A stretch of 33,019 nucleotides of DNA from Spirochaetae bacterium HGW-Spirochaetae-5 (GTDB lineage: Bacteria > Spirochaetota > UBA4802 > UBA5550): assembly GCA_002839285.1 (NCBI GenBank), contig PGXT01000008.1, positions 1 through 33,019 on the forward strand, read 5' to 3'. The number at the start of each line of letters is the position of its first letter. Position 1 is the stretch's first letter. The position numbers were made by a program, and so were the translations under genes. The notes under the pieces were generated by a model. It was not told where the DNA came from. It saw only the letters and a program-made list of their open reading frames with translations, and did no database searches. Positions 8,415 through 16,521 of the stretch are shown here, one piece after another.

Positions 8415-8570
8415 ATGATTCCGGAATATGCTGCAGAACCTGTAAATACAGAATCAATCAAGGATAAAGATTTTAGAGATATTGGCATCTATAGCTTTTT
8501 TGATACCGAAGAAGATTCCAGGGTAGATTGGGAAGATGTTTTTGGCATAAATGAAAAACGGGTAAAGTGA
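8415..8570 (+). CDS. Small hypothetical protein between rfbG and rfbH
   Basis: A 51-codon open frame starts with ATG 9 bases after rfbG and ends 61 bases before the rfbH start chosen here. It reads as a plausible acidic peptide (MIPEYAAEPVNTESIKDKDF at the N-terminus, then a D-I-G-I-Y-S-F-F-D-T-E-E-D stretch and a D-W-E-D-V-F-G-I segment). Codon choice resembles its neighbours. There is no clear ribosome site, but its position inside an otherwise tightly packed operon argues for translation coupled to rfbG. I do not recognise a family. It could equally be a relic of a longer gene's C-terminus. No cysteine, signal peptide or membrane segment is present. Confidence 0.45.
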   Translation: MIPEYAAEPVNTESIKDKDFRDIGIYSFFDTEEDSRVDWEDVFGINEKRVK

Positions 8571-8631
8571 TTCTGCTTAACAGTTTGATATAAGAGAAAT
8601 GAAAAAAATGATAATGAAAACAGGGACAGGT

Positions 8632-9966
8632 ATGAGTAAAAGTGAAACATTGAAAAACGAGATTCTTAATAAAGTGAAGGAATACTATTCCGCTGTTGAA
8701 GATGAAAAGGATACTTCTTTTACTTCCGGTAAAAGCCGTGTGAATTATGCCGGACGTGTATTTGATGAAAAAGAGATGACTAATCTTGTAGATTCGTCCC
8801 TTGAATTCTGGCTTACTTACGGGCGTTACTCAGCTGAATTCGAAAAAAAGCTTGCTGAATATCTTGGAGTTAAATGGTCATTTCTTGTTAACTCAGGTTC
8901 TTCTGCTAATTTGCTGGCTTTCATGACTCTTACATCCCCTTTACTCAAGGACCGTGCTGTTAAAAGAGGTGACGAGGTAATAACTGTTGCTGCCGGTTTC
9001 CCTACGACGGTTGCGCCGATAATACAATATGGCGCAATCCCGGTATTTGTTGATGTCGATCTTGAAACCTTTAACATCGATGTGAATTATCTTGATAAAG
9101 CACTCTCTTCAAAAACAAAAGCTGTGATGGTAGCACATACTCTGGGTAATCCATTTAATCTTAAAGCTGTTTCTGATTTTTGTAAAAAGAATAACCTTTG
9201 GCTAATTGAAGATAACTGCGATGCCCTCGGTTCGAAATTTGAAGGAAAATTTACCGGAACGTGGGGCGATATGGGGACATCGAGTTTTTATCCTCCGCAC
9301 CATATGACAATGGGGGAGGGCGGGGCTGTATATACCGATAATCCTCTTCTTAAAAAGATTATGCTGTCAATTAGAGACTGGGGGCGCGACTGCTGGTGTG
9401 ACAGCGGAGTAGATAATACATGTAAGCACAGATTCAGCGGTCAATATGGTACTCTGCCATTCGGGTACGATCATAAATATGTTTACAGCCATTTCGGGTA
9501 TAATTTAAAAGCTACAGATATGCAGGCAGCAATAGGTTGTGCTCAGCTGGAAAAATTTCCTTCATTTGTGGAAAAAAGAAAAGAAAACTTTGCTAAATTA
9601 TATAATGGGTTGAAATCGGTTGAGAATAAACTGATTCTCCCGAAAGCCACAGAGGGGAGCGATCCAAGCTGGTTCGGTTTTTTAATGACTCTTCGTGATG
9701 ATGTAAGTTTTAAAAGGAATGAACTTGCGGAACATCTTGAAAAGAATAACATTCAGACAAGAAATCTTTTTGCCGGGAATATTACACGACATCCATGTTT
9801 TGATGAAATGAAAGAGGGTGTTAATTATAGAGTTGCTGGTGATCTTAAAAATACAGATAAGATCATGAACGACAGCTTCTGGGTTGGACTTTATCCGGGA
9901 ATGAAAGATGAAGCAATAGATTTTATGATTAAATGTATTGTTGAATATATAGAAAATAATAAATAG
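8632..9966 (+). CDS. rfbH: CDP-6-deoxy-4-hexulose 3-dehydrase (E1)
   Basis: A 444-residue PMP/[2Fe-2S] enzyme of the DegT fold that removes the C3 hydroxyl from CDP-4-keto-6-deoxyglucose. The PLP lysine of aminotransferases is replaced by histidine: P-P-H223-H-M-T-M-G-E-G-G, the E1 hallmark. The iron-sulfur ligands fit C-x57-C-x-C-x7-C exactly: Cys196, Cys254, Cys256 and Cys264. Other blocks (N-S-G-S-S-A-N-L-L-A, A-A-G-F-P-T-T-V-A-P) match RfbH/DdhC closely. The ATG at 8632, with GGGACAGG just upstream, gives the usual N-terminus; an in-frame ATG at 8599 adds eleven residues. E1 normally works with a flavin/iron-sulfur reductase (E3), which is absent from this window. Confidence 0.96.
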   Translation: MSKSETLKNEILNKVKEYYSAVEDEKDTSFTSGKSRVNYAGRVFDEKEMTNLVDSSLEFWLTYGRYSAEFEKKLAEYLGVKWSFLVNSGSSANLLAFMTLTSPLLKDRAVKRGDEVITVAAGFPTTVAPIIQYGAIPVFVDVDLETFNIDVNYLDKALSSKTKAVMVAHTLGNPFNLKAVSDFCKKNNLWLIEDNCDALGSKFEGKFTGTWGDMGTSSFYPPHHMTMGEGGAVYTDNPLLKKIMLSIRDWGRDCWCDSGVDNTCKHRFSGQYGTLPFGYDHKYVYSHFGYNLKATDMQAAIGCAQLEKFPSFVEKRKENFAKLYNGLKSVENKLILPKATEGSDPSWFGFLMTLRDDVSFKRNELAEHLEKNNIQTRNLFAGNITRHPCFDEMKEGVNYRVAGDLKNTDKIMNDSFWVGLYPGMKDEAIDFMIKCIVEYIENNK

Positions 9967-9978
9967 CAAGAGGTCCCT

Positions 9979-11733
9979 TTGAAAGTATCAGATTATATTG
10001 CTAAATTCATCGAAGAGCAGAACTGTCGCTATATTTTCGGCTATATTGGCGGTGCGATAACTCATCTTGTAGATTCAATTTCAAAGAATGATAAACTTAC
10101 ATTTATACAGGTCTATCATGAACAGACTGCATCATTTGCTGCGGAAGGATTTTCCAGAGGTTGTGACAGCATAGGCGTTGCAATGGCAACGAGCGGTCCG
10201 GGTGCAACAAATCTGATTACCGGAATTGCCGATGCGTTTTTTGATTCACTCCCGGTTGTTTTTATAACAGGTCAGGTTAACACCTACGAGTATAAGTATA
10301 ATAAACCCATTAGGCAGCAGGGATTCCAGGAAACGGATATAATAAGTATCGTAAAACCTGTAACAAAATACGCCGTATTCGTTGATAAGAAAGAGAATAT
10401 ACGCTATGAGCTTGAAAAAGCATACTCAATTGCAAAAAGCGGAAGACCGGGACCGGTATTGATTGATATACCCATGGATATTCAGAGATCCGAAATTGAT
10501 GCAGATGATCTGATTCAATACAAGCCGGAAGTTAAGATTGATTCGGCAGCAAAACCCGATATAAACATAATACAGAAATATTTAAATGAATCAAAAAGAC
10601 CAATAATCCTTTCCGGCGGTGGTGTTCTTTCAGGTAAGGCTAACGACAGTCTTTACTCATTCTCAAAAAAATTTGGAATACCCGTTGTAGTCTCATTGAT
10701 GGGTAAGGGGAGCTTTCCCGAAGATGACGATTTATTTGCTGGAATGATAGGGAGTTACGGAAACAGATGTGCAAATATTGTTCTTTCTAATTCAGATCTT
10801 GTTTTTGCCGTAGGTACAAGACTTGATACAAGGCAAACCGGAACAAGGATTGATGAGTTTATGCGCAAGGGTAAAATTATTCATGTAGATATAGATGAGT
10901 TTGAAATTCTGCATAACAGAGTAGAGAGAGACTATGCTGTTTCAATGGATTCAAAACTGTTTTTTGACAGCCTTATTGACAACATAAATGAAAATTATAA
11001 TACATCTAGCGATTGGATTGAGTATGTACATGATATTAAGAGCCGGTATAATCAGAAAAAAGAAATAGAACTGAATGTTAATGTAAAAACACCATATAAA
11101 GTTATGGAGATGCTTAGCCGTTACGCAGATGATAATGCTGCATTTTGCGTAGATATTGGCCAAAATCAGATGTTTGCGGCTCAATCACTTGTAATAAAGA
11201 AAGATCAGAATTTTTATACAAGCGGCGGCATGGCGCCTATGGGGTATGCAATCCCGGCTGCGATAGGAATCAGTTTTGCCTGTAATAACACCCGGAGTAT
11301 AATAGCCATTGCCGGAGATGGCGGCTTTCATATCTCAACACAGTCGTTAATGCTTTTATCACAGTATAATCTGCCGGTTAAAGTTGTTGTTTTAAACAAT
11401 AAGTCACTTGGAATGATTGTTCAGTTTCAGGACTTGTATTTTAATCATAACGAAGCTGCTACAACAAAACGTAGCGGATATTTTGTACCTGATATAAAGC
11501 TTTTGTCAGCCTCTTATGACATTGAATATATCGCTATTACGGATAGTACTGTCAATGATGAAGAGTTATGGAAAGATATTCTTTTATCAAAAAAACCGAT
11601 GGTTATTGAAGTTATAATTGATTCGAAGACCGTAGTGTCACCTAAGCTTGAAGTAAATACAACTTTAGAAGACTTAAGCCCGAAGATCTCTGCTGAAGAG
11701 ATGGGAAAAATTATGATAAAGGATAAATTCTGA
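9979..11733 (+). CDS. Thiamine-diphosphate-dependent enzyme, YerE-like C2 transferase
   Basis: A 584-residue member of the acetolactate-synthase superfamily. The N-domain has Y-H-E48-Q-T-A with the catalytic glutamate and T-S-G-P-G-A-T-N-L. The middle domain (about 190-325) is of the FAD-binding type. The C-domain has G446-D-G, with N473-N474 closing the ThDP motif. ALS enzymes for branched amino acids normally sit with ilvN/ilvC; this one starts 12 bases after rfbH (TTG start, AAGAGGT upstream). That position matches yerE in the CDP-yersiniose operon. YerE moves an acetyl unit from pyruvate onto C4 of CDP-3,6-dideoxy-4-keto-glucose. Function is inferred from context plus fold; an ordinary acetolactate synthase is the alternative. 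Confidence 0.78.
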   Translation: MKVSDYIAKFIEEQNCRYIFGYIGGAITHLVDSISKNDKLTFIQVYHEQTASFAAEGFSRGCDSIGVAMATSGPGATNLITGIADAFFDSLPVVFITGQVNTYEYKYNKPIRQQGFQETDIISIVKPVTKYAVFVDKKENIRYELEKAYSIAKSGRPGPVLIDIPMDIQRSEIDADDLIQYKPEVKIDSAAKPDINIIQKYLNESKRPIILSGGGVLSGKANDSLYSFSKKFGIPVVVSLMGKGSFPEDDDLFAGMIGSYGNRCANIVLSNSDLVFAVGTRLDTRQTGTRIDEFMRKGKIIHVDIDEFEILHNRVERDYAVSMDSKLFFDSLIDNINENYNTSSDWIEYVHDIKSRYNQKKEIELNVNVKTPYKVMEMLSRYADDNAAFCVDIGQNQMFAAQSLVIKKDQNFYTSGGMAPMGYAIPAAIGISFACNNTRSIIAIAGDGGFHISTQSLMLLSQYNLPVKVVVLNNKSLGMIVQFQDLYFNHNEAATTKRSGYFVPDIKLLSASYDIEYIAITDSTVNDEELWKDILLSKKPMVIEVIIDSKTVVSPKLEVNTTLEDLSPKISAEEMGKIMIKDKF

Positions 11734-11737
11734 AATA

Positions 11738-12667
11738 ATGATTAAAATTGCAATACTCGGTGCGACAAGCCATATAGCAAAAGGTCTTATTTTTTCTTTT
11801 TTAAATAATACAAATTATTCTTTATATCTTTTTGCACGTGACACTTCGAGTGTAAATTTTTTTTTAGAAAGCAATTCGTTAATATCTGGTGAAATCGAAG
11901 TTTTGATTTTTGACAGGTTTTTTGATCATCATTATGATGTAATTATTAATTGTATTGGTATCGCTGATCCAGGAAAACTGAAAGATTCCGGGAGTAGTAT
12001 TATTTTTGTAACTGAGACTTTTGATAACATGATTCTGGATTATTTAAAAGAGAGAAAAGAGGCTTTGTATATCAATTTTTCAAGTGGTGCTGTGTATGGC
12101 ACCGCATTTAATAAACCTGTTGACTACAGCTCTTTATCTGGAATTCATGTTAACGAAATTACTGAAAAGGATTATTACAGATTAGCTAAATTATATTCAG
12201 AAGCAAAACACAGGTCGTTAAAAGAATTTAACATTATAGATTTAAGAGTATTCAGTTATTTCAGCAGATATATTGATTTAAATACAAAATTTTTAATGAC
12301 TGATATTGTGAATGCAATTATCAATGATGATATTTTTGTAACTACTGATGAAAATATTGTTAGAGATTATGTTCATTTGGATGATTTATTTGGATTAATT
12401 AACTGCTGTATTACAAAAAAAAATATTAATGATGTTTTTGACGTTTACAGCAGGGAACCTATAGAAAAGTTTGAATTGCTGAAAGTTTTGAATAAAGAAT
12501 TCGGGTTAAAATTTATAATTGAAAATTCGATTTCATTGGTAAATGCTACAGGATCGAAAAGCGTTTACTTTTCAGAGAATAAGCATGCTTCTATAATCGG
12601 ATATGAACCATTTTATTCTTCGGTTGATACAATACTATTTGAAATTGAGAAAGTTCTGAATTATTAA
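11738..12667 (+). CDS. SDR family reductase, YerF-like
   Basis: A 309-residue extended SDR beginning M-I-K-I-A-I-L-G-A-T-S-H-I-A-K-G, a nucleotide-binding turn. It has the active-site pair Y147-R-L-A-K151, S-S-G-A-V-Y-G near 126, and R-D-Y-V-H-L-D-D near 215. Together these are typical of NAD(P)-dependent sugar nucleotide reductases and epimerases. It starts four bases after the ThDP enzyme, so the two are translationally linked. In yersiniose synthesis YerF reduces the acetyl side chain installed by YerE to a hydroxyethyl group, and this gene is in the matching place. Assignment relies mainly on context because SDR sequence alone does not define the substrate. Confidence 0.65.
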   Translation: MIKIAILGATSHIAKGLIFSFLNNTNYSLYLFARDTSSVNFFLESNSLISGEIEVLIFDRFFDHHYDVIINCIGIADPGKLKDSGSSIIFVTETFDNMILDYLKERKEALYINFSSGAVYGTAFNKPVDYSSLSGIHVNEITEKDYYRLAKLYSEAKHRSLKEFNIIDLRVFSYFSRYIDLNTKFLMTDIVNAIINDDIFVTTDENIVRDYVHLDDLFGLINCCITKKNINDVFDVYSREPIEKFELLKVLNKEFGLKFIIENSISLVNATGSKSVYFSENKHASIIGYEPFYSSVDTILFEIEKVLNY

Positions 12668-12728
12668 AAATTGATTTGTATAATGAGTTGTTTTTTAATA
12701 AAATTTTTTTGTGACTAAGGAGTTATAT

Positions 12729-13763
12729 ATGAAAAAAGCATTTATTACAGGAGTAACCGGGCAGGATGGATCATATCTAGCCGAACTATTGCTTTCAAAA
12801 GGATATGAGGTTCATGCAATTTTAAGAAGATCTTCGGTCTTTACAACAGCAAGGATAGATCATTTATTCGATAATAAAAATTTTTTTACTTATCATGGAG
12901 ATCTTACTGATTCCAGTAATCTTCATAGAATGCTTGCTAAAATTCTACCGGATGAAGTTTATAATCTTGGGGCACAATCGCATGTAGCTGTTTCATTTGA
13001 TGTTCCTGAATATACTGCCGAAGTAGATGCGGTGGGTACAATTCGTATTCTTGATGCTATTCGCGACCTTGGTATAAAACCGCGTTTTTACCAGGCCTCT
13101 ACATCTGAATTATTCGGGGGGCTTCCTGGTACAGCACCTCAAAGCGAGAAAACACCTTTCTACCCCAAGTCTCCATATGGAGCTGCTAAATTGTACGGAT
13201 ATTGGGTGACAGTCAATTATAGAGAATCATATGACCTTTTTGCATGTAATGGGATTCTATTTAATCATGAATCTCCGAGACGTGGTGAAACTTTCGTAAC
13301 AAAAAAAATAACAAAAGCTGTTGCGAATATTCATAAAGGGAAACAAAAAGTTTTAACTCTTGGCAATATGGATGCTAAACGGGACTGGGGACATGCCAGG
13401 GAATATGTTGAGGCGATGTGGCTTATGCTTCAGCAGGATAAACCGGACGATTTGGTAATTGCAACGGGAAAGACATATACTGTTCGTCAATTTGTTGAAT
13501 ATGCATTTGAAGAGGTGGATGTTCAGCTGGAATGGGAAGGTGTTGGAGTTGATGAGAAAGGGCTTAATAAAAAAACCGGTGAAGTTGTAGTAGCAATAGA
13601 TCCCCGTTATTTCCGTCCAGCCGAGGTCGAATTGTTATGGGGTGATCCATCTAAGGCAAAGGAGAAACTTGGATGGGAAGCAAAAATTGATGTACGTGAA
13701 CTATGTAGAATGATGGTAAAATATGATTTAAAGTATGATACATATGGTGGTAAAGAGGAGTGA
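12729..13763 (+). CDS. gmd: GDP-mannose 4,6-dehydratase
   Basis: A 344-residue extended SDR that makes GDP-4-keto-6-deoxy-D-mannose from GDP-mannose. Clear Gmd features are [14 protein letters not shown] (residues 6-19), R-R-S-S, S-P-Y-G-A-A-K (catalytic Y-x-x-x-K), [13 protein letters not shown], and [14 protein letters not shown]. The ATG at 12729 has AAGGAG six bases upstream; the earlier GTG at 12711 lies before that site and is rejected. The gene follows the YerF-like gene by 61 bases and precedes fcl by six. Its product feeds Fcl and probably the RMD-like enzyme at 5400. Confidence 0.96.
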   Translation: MKKAFITGVTGQDGSYLAELLLSKGYEVHAILRRSSVFTTARIDHLFDNKNFFTYHGDLTDSSNLHRMLAKILPDEVYNLGAQSHVAVSFDVPEYTAEVDAVGTIRILDAIRDLGIKPRFYQASTSELFGGLPGTAPQSEKTPFYPKSPYGAAKLYGYWVTVNYRESYDLFACNGILFNHESPRRGETFVTKKITKAVANIHKGKQKVLTLGNMDAKRDWGHAREYVEAMWLMLQQDKPDDLVIATGKTYTVRQFVEYAFEEVDVQLEWEGVGVDEKGLNKKTGEVVVAIDPRYFRPAEVELLWGDPSKAKEKLGWEAKIDVRELCRMMVKYDLKYDTYGGKEE

Positions 13764-13769
13764 TTCGTT

Positions 13770-14720
13770 ATGAATAAAAATAGTAAAATATATGTAGCTG
13801 GACATACCGGATTGGTGGGTTCTGCAATAATTCATAAATTGGCGGAATCCGGCTATACAAATCTTTTATATAGAACTATCGATGAGATGGATTTAACAAA
13901 TCAGGCTGAAGTGGATCTTTTTTTTAAAAATGAGAAACCGGATTATGTTTTTTTGGCAGCAGCAAAAGTTGGCGGGATAATGGCTAACTCTACATATCCT
14001 GCGGATTTTATTTTTCAGAACATGGCAATAGCATTAAACGTTATTCATTCCGCATATAAATATGGGGTAAAAAAGCTTATTAATTTAGGTTCGAGTTGCA
14101 TTTATCCAAAAAATGCGCCACTACCATTAAAAGAAGAATATTTATTATCTGGTTTTCTTGAACCTACAAATGAAGCGTATGCTATAGCAAAAATTTCGGC
14201 AATAAAACTTTGCAAATATTATAATGAACAGTATAAAACAAATTTTTTATCAGCTATGCCGACTAATCTATATGGACCGGGAGATAATTATGATTTGGAG
14301 AATTCCCATGTCTTACCAGCTATGATAAGAAAAATATACGAGGGATATATATCTAAATCAAAAGTTGTTTTATGGGGAGATGGATCACCTTTACGTGAAT
14401 TTTTATTTTCCACAGATTTAGCAGACGCGTTAATTTTTTTAATGGAAAAATACGACTCTTCTGATATTGGAGAATTTATTAATATTGGTTCCGGAGATGA
14501 AGTGAGCATGAAGGAGTTATCTAACATGATTAAAAGGGTTTTAAATTTTGATGTAGATGTTGAATGGGATTTATCAAAACCAAATGGTACTCCGCGCAAA
14601 TTGCTTGATACATCTAGACTTACTTCTTATGGGTGGAAGCCAAAGATAAAAATTGAAGAAGGGATTGGTTTATCTTATCTGGACTTTGTTAAAAGATATT
14701 ATCCGAGTAATATCTTTTAA
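13770..14720 (+). CDS. fcl: GDP-L-fucose synthase
   Basis: A 316-residue SDR with the GDP-fucose synthase pattern: A-G-H-T-G-L-V-G-S-A (residues 10-19), A-A-A-K-V-G-G-I-M-A-N, L-G-S-S-C-I-Y-P-K, and E-A-Y-A-I-A-K-I carrying Y-x-x-x-K. P-T-N-L-Y-G-P-G-D-N-Y and a C-terminal L-D-T-S-R-L block follow. It epimerises C3 and C5 and reduces C4 of the Gmd product to give GDP-L-fucose, the donor for the GT11 enzyme at 1027. It lies six bases after gmd. A gap of about 285 bases with a strong palindrome follows its stop, so the gene may end a transcription unit. Confidence 0.95.
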   Translation: MNKNSKIYVAGHTGLVGSAIIHKLAESGYTNLLYRTIDEMDLTNQAEVDLFFKNEKPDYVFLAAAKVGGIMANSTYPADFIFQNMAIALNVIHSAYKYGVKKLINLGSSCIYPKNAPLPLKEEYLLSGFLEPTNEAYAIAKISAIKLCKYYNEQYKTNFLSAMPTNLYGPGDNYDLENSHVLPAMIRKIYEGYISKSKVVLWGDGSPLREFLFSTDLADALIFLMEKYDSSDIGEFINIGSGDEVSMKELSNMIKRVLNFDVDVEWDLSKPNGTPRKLLDTSRLTSYGWKPKIKIEEGIGLSYLDFVKRYYPSNIF

Positions 14721-15005
14721 CGATTATTATAAATATAGTTCGGGCTAAATATAACTCACAAACTAATTCCTATGATTTCTAATATTGGCTATTAGTGTAA
14801 ATAATAGATTATTTATACTAATAGTAATCAATCGTGGTGATTATTTCATGTTATATCAAAAGTTATTAAATTTAAAACTTATTGATTACTTCTGCCATTC
14901 GCTGAGCTCACAATATAAATAAAATGGTATCATTCATAATAAAATTATCTTAAAATATCAGATTTGAAATAATCTATAATTAAATTTATACAAATGGAAT
15001 TGTTA
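14721..15005. other. AT-rich intergenic gap between fcl and wzx
   Basis: About 285 bases with no convincing coding frame. The one striking element is the 36-base palindrome at 14789-14824, listed separately. A TATAAT at 14975-14980 lies close to the flippase start but has no partner -35 hexamer at proper spacing, so I do not call a promoter. The rest is plain AT-rich sequence. Confidence 0.5.
14789..14824. repeat. 36-base near-perfect palindrome (17-bp stem)
   Basis: Bases 14789-14805 pair with 14808-14824 over 17 positions with a single G-T mismatch (14797/14816); only two bases lie between the arms. It is AT-rich and has no run of T after it, so it is not a classic intrinsic terminator. 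It could be a transcript-stabilising hairpin, an attenuator between fcl and wzx, or an operator for a dimeric regulator. The sequence shows the palindrome; its role is open. Confidence 0.6.
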
Positions 15006-16469
15006 ATGGTTAAAGCTAATTCGTTGAAGTTAAATCTTCTTTTAAATATAATAAAAACATCTTTAGCTATTCTATTTCCTCTCATCACATATCCTTATGT
15101 GACGAGAGTGTTATTACCTGAAGGTCTAGGAAAAATTGAATTTGTGAATAGTCTTGTTTCATATTTTATAGTTATAGCTGGATTTGGTATTCCGGTTTAT
15201 GGTCTGCGCGAAGTTAGTAAATATCGTAACGATAGAGATTTATTGTCAAAGAAAGTTCATGAGTTGTTTATTCTTAATACAATTGCGACTGTAGTAGTTT
15301 TTAGTGTATATATTATTTTGGTATTGTTTTCAGAAAAACTTTTTTTACAAAAAGAACTCTGCTTTATATTAGGTTTGTCAATTATTTTTACAACATTTGG
15401 TATGGATTGGGTTTATCAAGGTTTTGAGGATTATCTATTCATAACAATTAGAAATTTCATATTTCAGGTTTTAAGTCTTGTTCTTTTATTTCTTTTGGTT
15501 AAAAGTAGTGATGATTATTTAATTTATGCAGGGCTTTTAGTTTTGTCGCCGATTGGGTCAAGTATCATCAATTTTTTTCTTTTAGGAAAATACATAGATT
15601 TTAAAATCTTTAATAATTATCAGATAATTTATCATATTAAAAATGTATTAATCATATTTGTTACTTTGTTAATGGGAACATTATTACTTAAACTTGAAGC
15701 TGTTTTACTTGGTCTTTTTCTCGGGTACGCAGATGTTGGTATTTATTCCGTTGCAAATAAACTTATAAATATGATAGTTGGTGTAATCGCAATGGTTGGT
15801 ATGACATTTTTACCAACAATCATACATCATGTAAATAAAAACGATGAAAAATACGTTCAACTATTATTAAATAAATCAATTAATTTTGTTATTTTTATAA
15901 CTATCCCTATGATAATAGGATTATTTTGTTTATCTGATGAAATAATTTATTTATTGGCAGGGGATAGTTTTTCTGCTTCAGTGTTGCCTTTCAAAATAAT
16001 GCTTTTAATAATAATCTTTAATGCTGTTAGTGTTGTATATGGGAATCAGGTATTTCTTGCTTATCATCAGGAGAGAAAATCCCTTTTTATTCTAATGATT
16101 GCGGGATTAATTGGCATTGTATTAAATTTTATTTTAATTCCGCTTTTTAATGTTTCTGGTGCTGCTTTGGCAGTAACATTCAGCTCATTTATTGCTGTTT
16201 TACTTCAGTATTTTTTTGCTATGAAATATGCTCCTATTAATATATTGACTATCCAGAATTTAAAGTCAATTATAATGAGTTTGTTTATGGGGATAATAAT
16301 TTTAGTTTCAAAGCATCTTTTGTCTCCATGGAGTCCAATAATATTAGTTATTATTCCTGTTGGTGTAGTGGTATATTTTTCAGGTATGGCTTTCTTGAAA
16401 GATGATTTTACATCGGAAATACTATCAATTATGAAGAAAAAGATATCTGATTATAGGCAGAAAAAATAA
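15006..16469 (+). CDS. wzx: Wzx-type O-antigen flippase (MOP superfamily)
   Basis: A 487-residue very hydrophobic protein with about a dozen membrane segments. Near the N-terminus it carries the polysaccharide-flippase pattern F-P-L-I-T-Y-P-Y-V-T-R-V-L-L-P-E-G-L-G, followed by G-I-P-V-Y-G-L-R-E-V-S. Members flip undecaprenyl-PP-linked repeat units across the inner membrane. I choose ATG 15006 because GGAA sits about seven bases upstream; ATG 14994, four codons earlier, lacks a ribosome site. It is the first of two flippases in the window. The flanking genes are glycosyltransferases on the same strand. Confidence 0.92.
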   Translation: MVKANSLKLNLLLNIIKTSLAILFPLITYPYVTRVLLPEGLGKIEFVNSLVSYFIVIAGFGIPVYGLREVSKYRNDRDLLSKKVHELFILNTIATVVVFSVYIILVLFSEKLFLQKELCFILGLSIIFTTFGMDWVYQGFEDYLFITIRNFIFQVLSLVLLFLLVKSSDDYLIYAGLLVLSPIGSSIINFFLLGKYIDFKIFNNYQIIYHIKNVLIIFVTLLMGTLLLKLEAVLLGLFLGYADVGIYSVANKLINMIVGVIAMVGMTFLPTIIHHVNKNDEKYVQLLLNKSINFVIFITIPMIIGLFCLSDEIIYLLAGDSFSASVLPFKIMLLIIIFNAVSVVYGNQVFLAYHQERKSLFILMIAGLIGIVLNFILIPLFNVSGAALAVTFSSFIAVLLQYFFAMKYAPINILTIQNLKSIIMSLFMGIIILVSKHLLSPWSPIILVIIPVGVVVYFSGMAFLKDDFTSEILSIMKKKISDYRQKK

Positions 16470-16521
16470 AAGTAAATGCTTGGACTTAAATTTTAATTTT
16501 AAATGGTGATGGTAATTGATT

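Noticed and set aside
9979..11733. Reading the ThDP enzyme as a housekeeping IlvB acetolactate synthase
   Set aside because: No ilvN, ilvC or leu genes are nearby and it is tightly linked to rfbH and an SDR, so a sugar-pathway role is favoured, though not proven.
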